A DNA stretch of 64,000 bases from Holophagales bacterium (GCA_009837885.1 VXSP01000045.1:62001-126000), one strand, 5' to 3'; shown: positions 1 through 10,236, counted from the stretch's first letter. Notes: generated by a model not told the origin, from the sequence alone. Program-made: numbers and translations.

Positions 1-1
1 G

Positions 2-3000
2 CAAGGCGGCGCGGGATTAGCCTCGGCCTCCGAATCGGGCGACGTTTCCCAGGCCGCCGACCTCTCGGTGCTCGACGTGATCCTCCAGCCGCAACTCCTG
101 CGGCTGTTTCGCCGCGAGTGCGAGAACTTCATCTGCTTCGACCGGCTCTACGACCACATCTTCCTGCACCTGCGGTCGATCGCCCGCGAGGCGCGCGAGG
201 AGAACGTGATCGCGCGCGAGTCGGTTCACCTCCTGCTGCGCCACTCCCTGAACGCGGCGATGGGGGAGCTGACGGCGGGGCTCGATGGTGACGCGGCGGA
301 GAAGGCCGAGGCACGCCTGCGCAGGCAGTTCCGCTCCTGGTTGCGCCACTTCTCCCGGCATCCGCGGCGCGGACGCCTGCTCAAGGCGGTGGCCGAGTGG
401 AAGCGGCTCCAGATGCCTCGGATCTCGGAGCCGCTCTTTGGCCTGGTGACGTTCCTGTTCGAACGCCTGCTGCCGAACTTCTACGAGGACGAGCAGGGCG
501 TTCGCGGCTACGACGGTCGCATCTCGCCGCGCAACATCGGCATCAAGGACTTCTGGAACCGTCTCGACGCGGCCTATCGCGACCTGCTGCTCGAGGACGT
601 GCTGGCCGAACAGAAGCGGAACACGCCGCGCCGGCCCCAGGCGATCCTCGATCGCTTCTTCTACGACGTCCAGGAAATCGAGGCGGACCGGATGACGGCC
701 GATCCGGTGAGCTTCCCGGGACTGCGGGTATCGATCGAGCGGGCGCTCGAGCAGGGAGTCACACCCTGCGGGACGGTGGCGGCTCTGGCCCGGATCCGGA
801 CCGGCGGCCTGGCCGACGGAGAGGACGGCGGCGGCGCGGGGAACCGGGTCGGCGTCCTGGTTTCGAACCTCGCGTTCCAGGCAGGCTCCTTCGACATGGC
901 GAGCGCGGAGAAGTTCTGCAAGCTCCTGCTCCGCTGCGCGGAGGAGCGCCTGCCGGTCGTCTGCTTCGTCTCCTCTGGCGGCATGCTGACCAAGGAAGGC
1001 GCCGGCGCCCTGTTCTCGATGTCGATCGTCAACGACCGGATCACCCGCTTCGTCCGGGACAACGATCTGCCGGTGATCTGCTTCGGCTACGGCGACTGCA
1101 CCGGCGGCGCCCAGGCCAGCCTGGTTACCCATCCCCTGGTCCAGACCTGGTACTTCTCGGGCTCGAACATGCCTTTCGCCGGGCAGATCGTCGTTCCCTC
1201 CCACCTGCCGATGGCCTCGACTCTCTCGAACTACCTGAGCGAGGTCGAGGGTTCGATGCACGGGCTCGTCGAGCACCCGTTCGGTGAGGAGCTCGATGAG
1301 CACCTACGTCAGATCGACTCGCAGATTCCGGTTCCCGAGGACACCGTCGACGCCGTTCTCCAGCGGCTCCTTCAGGAGGAACGGCGCGTCGAGTTCCTGA
1401 CCGCCCGCCTGCGGCGGCAGGAAGTCGCGGAAGTCGACGAGCCCGCGCCTCCAGTCGCTCCGCGCCAGGTGCAGCGGGCTCTGATTCACGCGCGGGGCTG
1501 CACGGCCGTGAAGCTCGTGCGCGTGGCGCAGCGGGCCGGCGTCGAAGTGATCCTCGTCCAGTCCGACCCGGATGTCGACTCGCCCGCCGCAACGATGCTG
1601 CGCGAGCGCGACACGCTGGTCTGCATTGGCGGCAGCACCCCGGACGAGAGCTACCTGAACGCCCATTCGGTGATCCGCATCGCCGAGCGGGAAGGGGCCG
1701 ACGCGCTCCATCCCGGAATTGGATTCCTGTCCGAGAGCGCGTCCTTCGCCGACCTTTGCCGGAGCCACGGGCTGAACTTCATCGGTCCGACCGGCGATGC
1801 GATGCGGCGGATGGGCAACAAGTCGAACGCGATCCAGACGGCGGTCCAGGTGGGCGTGCCCGTGGTGCCTGGCAGCGAGGGCATCCTGACCGACGCGGAC
1901 ACGGCGCTCGCCGTCGCCGAACAGATCGGCTTCCCGGTCATGCTCAAGGCGGTCCACGGTGGCGGCGGCAAGGGCATTCGGCGGGTGGACCGGGCGGAGG
2001 ACTTCCGGGAAGCGTTCGCGCAGATTCGCGTCGAGGCGGAGAGCGCCTTCGGCAACGCGGACTGCTATCTCGAGAAGTGCGTCGTCTCATTGCGCCACGT
2101 CGAAGTGCAGGTGCTCTCCGACCAGCACGGTACGGTGCGCGTGCTCGGCCTTCGCGACTGCAGTGTGCAACGGAACAACCAGAAGCTGATCGAGGAGTCC
2201 GGGTCGACGGCGTTGCCGGAGGCGCTGCGCGACGAGAGCTTCCGCTTCGCCGCGGCGATCGCCGCGGAGATCGGCTACGTCGGCGCGGGCACGGTGGAGT
2301 TCATCTTCGATCTCAAGGACCAGAAGCTCTACTTCATGGAAATGAACACGCGGCTTCAGGTCGAGCATCCCGTGACCGAGGCGGTCAGCGGCACGGACAT
2401 CGTCAAGGCCCAGTACGAGATCGCCGGCGGGGCGAGGATCGCCGACGCGCCCCTCGCCGAGGACGGCTACGCGATGGAGGTCCGGATCAACGCGGAGCGC
2501 GCCTCCGTCTCGGCGGACGGGATCGACATCCTGCCTTCGCCCGGGACGGTGACCCGCTGCGACTTCCCGCAACGTGAGGACATCGACGTGCTGGCGACGA
2601 TCGATACGGGCACCGTCGTGTCGCCCTACTACGACAGCCTGGTCGCGCAGGTCGTGTGCCACGGCAGAGACCGCGCGGACACGATCGATCGCCTCGTTTC
2701 CTATCTGGAAGAGGTCGTCATCGAGGGAGTGTGCACGAACCTGGCGTTGCTTCGCCGCGTCCTGTGCGACGAGCAGTTCCGGTCGGGCGACTACGACACG
2801 CGCTTCCTCACCAACTTCCTGGACCGCATTTCCGGGGACGAGCTGGTCCGCGAGGTTGAGCGCTTCGCCGGCGTGGCGGCGAGCGTCGACCGGGCCGAAA
2901 TCGAGATCGAGGGTAGCGACGAACTCAAGGTCAAGGCGCCGTCCGGCGGTCTCTTCTATGGCGCCGCCTCCCCGAACGATCCGCCCTTCGTCCGCGCTGG

Positions 3001-3202
3001 CGATATCGTGAGCCGGGAGAAGACCCTGTGCCTGATCGAGGCGATGAAGCTGTTCAGGCCGGTGTCGCTCGCGTCCCTGGACGCTGGCGCCGAGCTGTTC
3101 GCAGGCCATTCCCGATACGAGGTGATGCGCGTCAACGCGGCGAACGGCCAAGTCGTGAACCAGGGTGACCTGCTCTTCGTCGTGAGGCCGGCGGAAGGCT
3201 GA
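2..3202 (+). CDS. Multidomain acyl-CoA carboxylase (carboxyltransferase + biotin carboxylase + biotin carrier), 5'-truncated
   Basis: The reading frame is open to the window edge, so the N-terminus is missing; the first usable internal start is GTG at 68, and residues below count from it. A helical region (about 1-200) is followed by a crotonase-fold carboxyltransferase-like domain (about 250-430; motifs VSSGGMLTKEGAG and GDCTGGAQAS), which resembles AccD-type subunits. A biotin carboxylase/ATP-grasp module follows (about 470-900; Gly-rich loop GGGGKG near 630, catalytic stretch MNTRLQVEHPVTE). It ends in a biotinyl domain with EAMKL; the biotinylated Lys is near 994. The family carboxylates biotin with ATP and bicarbonate and passes CO2 to an acyl-CoA, as in malonyl- or methylmalonyl-CoA formation. 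Substrate cannot be read from sequence. A CT-alpha part probably lies upstream or is supplied by another protein. Confidence 0.85.
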   Translation, partial: QGGAGLASASESGDVSQAADLSVLDVILQPQLLRLFRRECENFICFDRLYDHIFLHLRSIAREAREENVIARESVHLLLRHSLNAAMGELTAGLDGDAAEKAEARLRRQFRSWLRHFSRHPRRGRLLKAVAEWKRLQMPRISEPLFGLVTFLFERLLPNFYEDEQGVRGYDGRISPRNIGIKDFWNRLDAAYRDLLLEDVLAEQKRNTPRRPQAILDRFFYDVQEIEADRMTADPVSFPGLRVSIERALEQGVTPCGTVAALARIRTGGLADGEDGGGAGNRVGVLVSNLAFQAGSFDMASAEKFCKLLLRCAEERLPVVCFVSSGGMLTKEGAGALFSMSIVNDRITRFVRDNDLPVICFGYGDCTGGAQASLVTHPLVQTWYFSGSNMPFAGQIVVPSHLPMASTLSNYLSEVEGSMHGLVEHPFGEELDEHLRQIDSQIPVPEDTVDAVLQRLLQEERRVEFLTARLRRQEVAEVDEPAPPVAPRQVQRALIHARGCTAVKLVRVAQRAGVEVILVQSDPDVDSPAATMLRERDTLVCIGGSTPDESYLNAHSVIRIAEREGADALHPGIGFLSESASFADLCRSHGLNFIGPTGDAMRRMGNKSNAIQTAVQVGVPVVPGSEGILTDADTALAVAEQIGFPVMLKAVHGGGGKGIRRVDRAEDFREAFAQIRVEAESAFGNADCYLEKCVVSLRHVEVQVLSDQHGTVRVLGLRDCSVQRNNQKLIEESGSTALPEALRDESFRFAAAIAAEIGYVGAGTVEFIFDLKDQKLYFMEMNTRLQVEHPVTEAVSGTDIVKAQYEIAGGARIADAPLAEDGYAMEVRINAERASVSADGIDILPSPGTVTRCDFPQREDIDVLATIDTGTVVSPYYDSLVAQVVCHGRDRADTIDRLVSYLEEVVIEGVCTNLALLRRVLCDEQFRSGDYDTRFLTNFLDRISGDELVREVERFAGVAASVDRAEIEIEGSDELKVKAPSGGLFYGAASPNDPPFVRAGDIVSREKTLCLIEAMKLFRPVSLASLDAGAELFAGHSRYEVMRVNAANGQVVNQGDLLFVVRPAEG

Positions 3203-3260
3203 CCGGCAGCTTGCGGCGGGCGGGCCACATACCAGGAGCGGTAACGGCCGGGGGAGCCGG

Positions 3261-4556
3261 GTGCTGAACCACCTCTTCCGTCTCGACCGGCACGAGACGA
3301 CGGTCAGGAGAGAGGTCGGCGCCGGCGTCACGACCTACCTGACGATGGCCTACGTCGCGGTCGTCAACCCGCAGATCCTTGGCGAGGCGGGGATGGACCG
3401 AGGGGCGGTCTTCGTCGCCACCTGTCTCGCCGCGGCGATCGCCTGCGCTGCCATGGGTCTGTACGCGAACTACCCGATCGCGCTGGCGCCGGGGATGGGG
3501 ATCAACGCTTACTTCACGTACGGCGTCGTGCTGGGGATGGGGCACCCCTGGCAGGTCGCGCTGGGAGCCCTGTTCATCTCCGGCGTCTGCTTCGTTCTCA
3601 TCTCGGTCTTTCCGGTCCGGGCCTGGATCGTGAACGCCTTCCCGCGCTCTCTCAAGATGGCGACGGCCGCGGGCATCGGCTTCTTCCTCGCGCTCATCGC
3701 GATGCGGAACGCCGGCCTGGTCGTCACCAACGAGGCGACGCTGGTCGGACTCGGCGACGTGACGTCCTGGAGCGTCATCCTGGCCGTCGTGGGTCTGGTG
3801 CTGATCGCGGCGCTCGATACCCGGAAGAAGGCAGGCGCCGTGCTGATCGGCATCCTCGCCGTGACCCTGATCGGCATCCTCGTCGGTGAGGCGAGTTGGC
3901 AGGGAGCGATATCCGCCGTACCGTCGCTGGCCCCCACGTTCTGGCAACTGGACATTCTTGCCGCCTTCGACGCGGCCTTCATCGGGATCATCTTCGCCTT
4001 CCTGTTCACGGACCTGTTCGACACGTCGGGGACTCTGATCGCCGTCTCGAAGCAGGGAAACCTGCTCGACGGAGACGGCAACCTGCCGCGCCTGAGGCAC
4101 GCCGTCATTGTCGATTCCGGCGCTTCCGTGCTCGGGTCGGTTCTGGGCACTTCCTCGGTAACGAGTTACATCGAGAGCGCTGCCGGCGTAAAGGCGGGAG
4201 GGCGTACCGGGCTGACCTCCGTCACGGTCGCGGCCCTGTTCGTCCTGACCCTCTTCCTGTCGCCCCTGGCTGCGACGATCCCGCCGTTCGCGACAGCGGC
4301 GGCCCTGCTCTTCGTTGCCAGCGTGATGATCCGCAACCTGATCGAGATCGACTGGAGCGACGCGACCGAGTACGTGCCGGCGGTGGTGCTCGCGGTGACG
4401 ATTCCGTTCAGCTTCTCGATCGCCCACGGCATCGCGGCCGGCTTCGTCACCTACACTGCGATCAAGCTGCTGGCCGGCCGATTCGGTCAACTGCGTCCGG
4501 CAGTGGCGATACTCGCGGTCGTGTTCATCATCAAGATCGCCCTTCTGGGCACCTGA
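3261..4556 (+). CDS. NCS2/AzgA-type purine permease
   Basis: This 431-residue polytopic membrane protein has about 12-14 hydrophobic segments and the N-terminal signature of the AzgA/PbuG branch (EVGAGVTTYLTMAYVAVVNP), followed by APGMGINAYFTY. These proteins import hypoxanthine, adenine or guanine with protons across the inner membrane. The motif FTDLFDTSGTLIAVS near residue 250 and the serine-rich GTSSVTSYIESAAG near 300 are typical of the family. The start is GTG with GGGGGAG just upstream. It lies 58 nt after the carboxylase and 13 nt before the next gene, so it may be cotranscribed. Substrate within the purines is unresolved. Confidence 0.9.
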   Translation: MLNHLFRLDRHETTVRREVGAGVTTYLTMAYVAVVNPQILGEAGMDRGAVFVATCLAAAIACAAMGLYANYPIALAPGMGINAYFTYGVVLGMGHPWQVALGALFISGVCFVLISVFPVRAWIVNAFPRSLKMATAAGIGFFLALIAMRNAGLVVTNEATLVGLGDVTSWSVILAVVGLVLIAALDTRKKAGAVLIGILAVTLIGILVGEASWQGAISAVPSLAPTFWQLDILAAFDAAFIGIIFAFLFTDLFDTSGTLIAVSKQGNLLDGDGNLPRLRHAVIVDSGASVLGSVLGTSSVTSYIESAAGVKAGGRTGLTSVTVAALFVLTLFLSPLAATIPPFATAAALLFVASVMIRNLIEIDWSDATEYVPAVVLAVTIPFSFSIAHGIAAGFVTYTAIKLLAGRFGQLRPAVAILAVVFIIKIALLGT

Positions 4557-4569
4557 CCAGGGAGACGGT

Positions 4570-5700
4570 ATGGAACGGTCGAGGAGTTGGCTTCTGGCGC
4601 TCGTGCTGCTGTGCGGTTCCGGTCTGGTGGCGGCCTTCCCGCTCTCGGCGCAGGCCCCCGGCCCGTGCGCAACGGACGACAGCTACCTGGCTCTGGACTT
4701 CCTGCTCGGCGAATGGCGCCTGGTGTCGGGCGGTGAGACGGTCGGCCACAGCCGGGCGGAGAAGCTGGAGGACGGCTGCCTGATCGAGGAGACCTGGTCC
4801 TTCGTCGATGGCAGGTCGGGCCGGACCTACAGTTCCTTCGATCCGGCCGCCAGGGCGTGGCGACGGTTCAGCGTGTCTAACCGCGGCATCATCGTGCGTT
4901 CGGACGGCACAGTTGACGGGGAAGAGCTGGTGTTCGACGGAGAGTACGTTGCCGCGGATGGACGGAGTTCGAACTGGCGGGAACGGTTGAGCATCGAAGC
5001 CGACGGACGGATCGCTCGGAGCGCCGGCAGGTCGGGGCGCGCCGGCCGCCGCGACCGACCTTCGACGGTGCTGTTCGAGGGGCACTACGTTCCCGCCCGC
5101 ACCCCTGAACCGCGGCCCGTCCGTCCGGTCGAAACTGCCGCGAGGCCGTCCGTGCCCGAGGATCCGCCTGCCCCGGTGGCCGTCGCACCGCCTCCGACCG
5201 CACCGGCGGCGGGCGACGTGACGCCCGGTTCCGCCCGCGCCGTCGATGCGGCGGTGATCGAACGCATCGCCATGGCCTCGCCCATGGTGCTTCGCGTGCC
5301 GCTGGGCGCGGTCGAGTCGCTTCCCGAAGGGTACGGCTGGATCACCCGCGACACCGCTCCCTACCTGTGCGAGGGGGTAACGATCCGGGGTGTACAGATC
5401 GAACGCCGCGAGCGCCGCGGCCGCGTCGAGCTTGAGGTGGAGCTGGCTGTCCACGGTAGTCGTGCCGCCCGGCGGATCGACGTCGGCGTCGACCTTCGGC
5501 GGGCCGGTCGCCCGGACGACGACGACCCGGTCGCCTCGGGCGCTACCGCGGGCCGAGTTGGCCGCAACATCCCGGAGCAGATCGAGCATGGTTCGGTGGC
5601 GTTTGAGCTGTCGTTGGCGATGGACGCCGCCGTCTTCGACGAGATCGTCGCGGCCGCGGAGCGGCCGGAACTCGTCATCACGCTGACGGTCGGCAGGTGA
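4570..5700 (+). CDS. Secreted hypothetical protein with DUF1579-like N-terminal domain
   Basis: This 376-residue protein starts with a signal peptide (hydrophobic core LLALVLLCGSGLVAAFPL, likely cleavage after SAQA). Residues about 35-170 resemble a small lipocalin-like/DUF1579 domain (LDFLLGEWRLVSGG, GCLIEETWSF, FSVSNRGIIVRSDG). A Pro/Ala-rich linker (about 175-225) leads to a second beta-rich region (about 230-376) that I do not recognise. GGGAGA precedes the ATG. Its TGA overlaps the GTG of the ABC exporter (GTGA), so the two are translationally coupled. The function is unknown; the periplasm or cell envelope is the likely location. Confidence 0.75.
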   Translation: MERSRSWLLALVLLCGSGLVAAFPLSAQAPGPCATDDSYLALDFLLGEWRLVSGGETVGHSRAEKLEDGCLIEETWSFVDGRSGRTYSSFDPAARAWRRFSVSNRGIIVRSDGTVDGEELVFDGEYVAADGRSSNWRERLSIEADGRIARSAGRSGRAGRRDRPSTVLFEGHYVPARTPEPRPVRPVETAARPSVPEDPPAPVAVAPPPTAPAAGDVTPGSARAVDAAVIERIAMASPMVLRVPLGAVESLPEGYGWITRDTAPYLCEGVTIRGVQIERRERRGRVELEVELAVHGSRAARRIDVGVDLRRAGRPDDDDPVASGATAGRVGRNIPEQIEHGSVAFELSLAMDAAVFDEIVAAAERPELVITLTVGR

Positions 5701-7505
5701 GTTCGACAGGCCGCGAAGGGGACGAGCGGTCCTCCGCGCCGGTACCGTTCCGCCGGCTGTACGGGCTCGCCAGACCGTACCTGCAGCCGTTGTGCTGGGG
5801 CACCGTCCTCCTGCTCGCCGGCAGCGGCGTCTTCCTGCTGATACCGATGCGGGCCGGGCAGTTCGTGGACAGCGCGCTTGAGTCCGGTTCCGTTCAGGAG
5901 CTTCGTCAGATCGTCACCTGGTTGATCGGCCTGTTCGCGGTCCTGGGCCTGCTTGGCTACTTCCAGACCTGGCTTCTCGGCGCGGCGGGCGCACGGCTGC
6001 TGCGCGATCTGCGCCGCCGCCTGTTCGATCACCTGGTCGGTCTGTCGATCGACTTCTTCGACCGGCGTCGGGTCGGTGAGTTGCTGTCGAGGATGAACTC
6101 GGACCTCACGGTGGTACAGACCGCCCTGACGGAGCAGATCCCGTCCGGGCTCCAGGCGATGGCGCGTTTCGTCGGCGTGCTGGCGATCCTGCTCGTCATG
6201 CAGACCCGGTTGACCGCGGTCGCCCTGCTGGTGGTGCCTCCGGTCGTGGTGTTCGCGATGGTCTTCGGCCGGCGACTCGAGAGGGTGGCGGTCGAAGAGC
6301 GCGACGCGGTCGCGGAAACCTCCGCCTGGGCCGAGGAGGCGCTGGCCGGCGTTCGGACCGTGCAGGCGTTCTCGGCCGAGAAACAAGCTCGGGGTCGCTA
6401 CCGCGAACGGTTGATCGATCTGCTGGGCATTCAGTTCCGCAACGTCCGTCTCTACGGCGCGTTCAGCGGTCTGATCACGTTCTTCGGCTTCACCGCCTTC
6501 GCCCTGGTGCTCGGATACGGCGGAAACCTGATGATCGACGGGGCGATGACGGCGGGTCAGTTGACGTCGTTTCTCCTCTACACGTTCGCGATCGCGACAT
6601 CGGTGGGTCAGTTGGGATCGCTCTACGCCGGCTACCGTCGACTTCGGGGATCGAGCGAGCGCGTCTTCCAGCTACTCGACGAGCGTTCGGCGATCGTCGA
6701 TTCGGCCTCGCCCATTCGGCTAGCGCAGGACGCCGCTTCCCTGAGCCTCCGTTCGATCGGCTTCCGCTACGAGGGCGCCGAAGAGCCCGCTCTCACCGAC
6801 GTGTCGCTGGAAGTCGAGCCGGGGGAACTGGCGGCGTTGGTCGGACCCTCAGGTTCCGGCAAGAGCACACTCTTCTCGCTGCTGCTGCGCTTCTACGAGC
6901 CCCAGCAGGGCGAACTGCTGCTCGACGGTCGGCCGCTTCGCGATGTCGCGCTGGCCGATCTGCGGCGCCGCATGGCGCTGGTGCCCCAGGACATCTTCCT
7001 GTTCTCGGGATCCGTCGCCGAGAACATCCGGCTGGCCAGGCCGGATGCGGGCGACGACGAGGTGCGGGCGGCCGCCGAGGCGGCGGGCGCGGCGTCGTTC
7101 ATCGAACGCCTGGACGAGGGCTTCGAAACGGAGGTCGGCGAGCGCGGTGTGCGGCTCTCTGCCGGCCAGCGGCAGCGGGTCGCGATCGCGCGCGCCTTTC
7201 TGCGCGACCCGCAGATCCTCCTGCTGGACGAGGCGACGAGCTCTCTCGATCCGGACTCGGAGGCGACGGTCCAGCGGGCGATCGAGCAGTTGCTGGAGGG
7301 CAGGACGACGGTCGTCATCGCCCACCGCCTGGCCACCGCGCGCCGGGCCCGGCGCATCCACGTCCTGGACCAGGGGCGGCTGGTGGCCGCCGGCAGCCAC
7401 GAAGAGCTGTACGCGGCGAACGAGCTGTACCGCCGCTACTGGTTGCTCCAGAGCCTGGAAAGGCAACAGCCGCCCGCGCCGATCCAGTCGGCGGCGGGCG
7501 GCTGA
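5697..7505 (+). CDS. ABC exporter, fused permease-ATPase (MsbA/multidrug type)
   Basis: This 602-residue half-transporter has six transmembrane helices in residues about 20-320 and a nucleotide-binding domain in about 345-585. Walker A is GPSGSGKST (near 383-391), the signature is LSAGQRQR (near 487), and Walker B is LLLDEATSSLD with the catalytic Glu near 511. The Q-loop (VPQDIF) and H-loop (IAHRLATAR) are intact, so it should be active as a homodimer. Family members flip lipids or export drugs or peptides from the cytoplasmic leaflet; the substrate is not evident. The GTG start overlaps the stop codon of the upstream secreted-protein gene by 3 nt, which suggests coupling. Confidence 0.92.
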   Translation: MSSTGREGDERSSAPVPFRRLYGLARPYLQPLCWGTVLLLAGSGVFLLIPMRAGQFVDSALESGSVQELRQIVTWLIGLFAVLGLLGYFQTWLLGAAGARLLRDLRRRLFDHLVGLSIDFFDRRRVGELLSRMNSDLTVVQTALTEQIPSGLQAMARFVGVLAILLVMQTRLTAVALLVVPPVVVFAMVFGRRLERVAVEERDAVAETSAWAEEALAGVRTVQAFSAEKQARGRYRERLIDLLGIQFRNVRLYGAFSGLITFFGFTAFALVLGYGGNLMIDGAMTAGQLTSFLLYTFAIATSVGQLGSLYAGYRRLRGSSERVFQLLDERSAIVDSASPIRLAQDAASLSLRSIGFRYEGAEEPALTDVSLEVEPGELAALVGPSGSGKSTLFSLLLRFYEPQQGELLLDGRPLRDVALADLRRRMALVPQDIFLFSGSVAENIRLARPDAGDDEVRAAAEAAGAASFIERLDEGFETEVGERGVRLSAGQRQRVAIARAFLRDPQILLLDEATSSLDPDSEATVQRAIEQLLEGRTTVVIAHRLATARRARRIHVLDQGRLVAAGSHEELYAANELYRRYWLLQSLERQQPPAPIQSAAGG

Positions 7506-7530
7506 GGTAGTTCGAACGCTGAGACGCGAG

Positions 7531-10236
7531 CTAGAAGCGCTGGCCCCAGGCGTAGTTGAAGCGGACGTAGTAGTAGGCCCCGTTGAAGCCGAACGGTGAG
7601 AACTGGCCGTACCGGTTGCCGACTCCGTCGGCGGCGCCGGGGTTGTCTTCCGGATAGGTGTTCAGCAGGTTCTGCACGCCGATGGCGATCGACGTGTCGT
7701 TCGGCAGCGGGAAGCCGAGTTCGACGTCGAGCAGGAACTCGCCGCTGTAGTCGCCGTACATCGGCGCGTTGTTCCGGCCGAGGAGGTTCTGCGCGTCCTC
7801 GCTGTCCCACCAGCCGTCGTAGTAGTTCACGCGGGCCATCAGGTTCCAGTTGTCGGCGCTGTGGTTCATCCCCAGGTTCCAGCGGAACTCAGGCAGGCCC
7901 TGCTCGATCGTGGCGATGCGGAAGGGGCCGACCGTGTCGGGATTGTGGTCCGTGACCTCCGTCTTCGTGTAGTTGAACACGAGGCTGAAGCTCGTGTCGC
8001 CACCGAGCTCCGGCGGCGTCCAGGTGCCGACGACGTCCAGACCCTGCGTCTGCGTGGCGAAGTCGTTGACGAAGAACCGGAAGTTCTTCAGGTTCCGCGC
8101 CTCGACGAAGCCGCCGGAGAGCAACTGTTCGATCTCCGCATCCGTCACGCAGCCTGGTTCCGGAACGGCGAGGATGTTGCACTGACGGAACGTCTCGGAC
8201 AGGGCGATCCGGTCGTCCACGTCGATGTGGAAGACGTCGGCAGTCAGGGTGAACGCGCCACTGTCGACGACCAGACCAGCCGAGAAGTTGACCGCGTCCT
8301 CGGGCTGGAGGTCCTCGCCGCCCCGCAGCGCCGCGGGCGCGGAGTTGGAGGGCACGGTGCCGCTGTTCGAGAGACCGCCGGTCTCCGGATCGAAGGCCGT
8401 CGTCACGTTGAACGCGTTCTGCTGGCCGGGCGTCGGCGCCCGGAAGCCGGTGCTGGCGGCGGCGCGGAGTGCCAAGACGCTGGCGACCTGCCAGCGGCTG
8501 GACACCTTCGCGTTGATCGTGTTGCCGAAGCCGTCGAAGTCCTCGACCCGCAGCGCGGCGGTGCCGGTCCACACCTCGCCCGGCGAGTCGATCTCGACAT
8601 CACCGTAGATCGCGACGTTGGCGCGATCCCAGGTTCCGGCGGTGACGTCGGCGCGGTAGCCGTTGAAGCCGTTCGAACCGGAACTGAAGCCCTGGGCGGC
8701 GTAGGGGCCGATCTCCCAGGAAGCCGGGTCGCCGGCGCCGATCCGGAACTGCTCGTTGCGCCACTCCAGACCGGCCGCGAGGCTCATGTTGTCGCGCACC
8801 GGGTAGGTAATGTCGAAGTTGACGTTCGTGTCGGTCTGCTCGTAGATGCCGGGCATGAACGACGTCGGCGTGTCGTAGCCGAGCGAGGCGTTCACCGTGT
8901 TGTAGATGAACTGGTCGACCTCGCTGCTACCGACGTTGACGCTGAGATCCCAGGTCATGCCGCTGTCAAGGTAGCCGCGGAGGCCGGCAACGATCGAGGA
9001 ATCGATCAGGTCGCCGCCGAACTGCGGCGTGAAGCCGCCGGGGAAGCGGGTCCGCAGCGTGAAGCAGTTGGGGTCCGCTTCGACAGCAGCCAGGGCGGCG
9101 GCGTCGGGAACGTGGTCGACGACCGGGATCGCGGGGCAGTTGCCTGCGCCCTCGATGCCGGTGCGAGCCCATTCACGGTCGCCGACGAGCAGGAACTTGC
9201 CGCGCCTCGCCGGGTCCGAGTAGGTGAAGACGCCGGTCCGCGTGTTCGGGTTGCGGAAGTAGAAGCCGCCCGTCGTCGTCCGGCTGGCGTAGTTCGCGTG
9301 GCCGTAGAACTGGGTGCCGTTGTTGAACAGGCTGCCGAAGTTGGCGAACAGCTTGATGTCGTCCTCGACCAGCGGCGAGCCCCAGACCTGCGCCGGGTTG
9401 CGGATGTCGCTGTTGCCGGTGTTGATGATGTTGATCGCGTCGTTCCGCTGGACGCTGCGACTCGTCGGGTCGGCGGCGCCGTACTCCATGCTCAGGTTGA
9501 AGAAGCCGTTCTCGCCCATCGGCATGCCGAAGTTCGCGGCGACGGCGTAGGACATGCCCTTGTCGCCGGCGAAGGTGTACTCGCCGCCGAAGCCGGAGCT
9601 GGAGCCCGGGTTCGAGTCCTGGAACTGACCCGACCGGATTTCCACGCTGCCTCCCGAACTCGCGTCCTTGAGCTGGAAGTTGATCACGCCGGCGATCGCG
9701 TCGGAGCCGTACTGCGCCGAGGCACCGTCGCGCAGGACCTCGACCTGACGCAGCGCGATGGCCGGAATGACGGAGATGTCGGGCCCCTGGGAGCCGTCCG
9801 AGATGCCGTTGCCGAGCCAGGCGATGACGGCGGCGCGGTGACGGCGCTTGCCGTTGACGAGGATCAAGGTGTGGTCCGGCGCCAGGCCGCGGAGGTTGGC
9901 GGGTCGGACCAGGGTGGCCGCGTCACTGATCGGCTGGGTGCCGACGTTGTAGGACGGGACGACGGTGCGGATCCGGTCCGTCAGGTCGTTGTTTCCCTGG
10001 CTGACCAGTTCGGTCTCGGGAATGACGTCGACCGGCACGGGCGATGCGGTGACGGTGCGTCCCTCCGTCCGGGTGCCGACGACGACGATCGTCTCTTCGA
10101 ACTCCTGCGGTTCTTCGGCCTCGGACTCGTCCTGGTTGTCCCCTTCCTGTGCCATGACTGGTACGGCCAGACAGAACGTCAGGAACAGGACCAGCAGGTA
10201 CGACAGGCGGAGGGGCTCGACTTCAGGTTTCCTCAT
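7531..10236 (-). CDS. TonB-dependent outer-membrane receptor
   Basis: This 901-residue protein has a signal peptide (LSYLLVLFLTFCLAVPVMAQ), a TonB-box-like start (EETIVVVGTR), a plug domain (about 60-200, with LRGLAPDHTLILVNGKRRH and the classic QVEVLRDGASAQYGSDAIAGVINF segment), then a 22-strand-type barrel ending in an aromatic residue (AWGQRF). Such receptors import siderophores, vitamins or oligomers using TonB energy; the ligand is unknown. I chose ATG at 10236 because AAAGGAG (10246-10251) lies 8-9 nt upstream. An upstream in-frame GTG at 10263 lacks a ribosome site and would place that Shine-Dalgarno inside the gene. It is divergent from the gene at 10320. Confidence 0.93.
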   Translation of the reverse strand: MRKPEVEPLRLSYLLVLFLTFCLAVPVMAQEGDNQDESEAEEPQEFEETIVVVGTRTEGRTVTASPVPVDVIPETELVSQGNNDLTDRIRTVVPSYNVGTQPISDAATLVRPANLRGLAPDHTLILVNGKRRHRAAVIAWLGNGISDGSQGPDISVIPAIALRQVEVLRDGASAQYGSDAIAGVINFQLKDASSGGSVEIRSGQFQDSNPGSSSGFGGEYTFAGDKGMSYAVAANFGMPMGENGFFNLSMEYGAADPTSRSVQRNDAINIINTGNSDIRNPAQVWGSPLVEDDIKLFANFGSLFNNGTQFYGHANYASRTTTGGFYFRNPNTRTGVFTYSDPARRGKFLLVGDREWARTGIEGAGNCPAIPVVDHVPDAAALAAVEADPNCFTLRTRFPGGFTPQFGGDLIDSSIVAGLRGYLDSGMTWDLSVNVGSSEVDQFIYNTVNASLGYDTPTSFMPGIYEQTDTNVNFDITYPVRDNMSLAAGLEWRNEQFRIGAGDPASWEIGPYAAQGFSSGSNGFNGYRADVTAGTWDRANVAIYGDVEIDSPGEVWTGTAALRVEDFDGFGNTINAKVSSRWQVASVLALRAAASTGFRAPTPGQQNAFNVTTAFDPETGGLSNSGTVPSNSAPAALRGGEDLQPEDAVNFSAGLVVDSGAFTLTADVFHIDVDDRIALSETFRQCNILAVPEPGCVTDAEIEQLLSGGFVEARNLKNFRFFVNDFATQTQGLDVVGTWTPPELGGDTSFSLVFNYTKTEVTDHNPDTVGPFRIATIEQGLPEFRWNLGMNHSADNWNLMARVNYYDGWWDSEDAQNLLGRNNAPMYGDYSGEFLLDVELGFPLPNDTSIAIGVQNLLNTYPEDNPGAADGVGNRYGQFSPFGFNGAYYYVRFNYAWGQRF

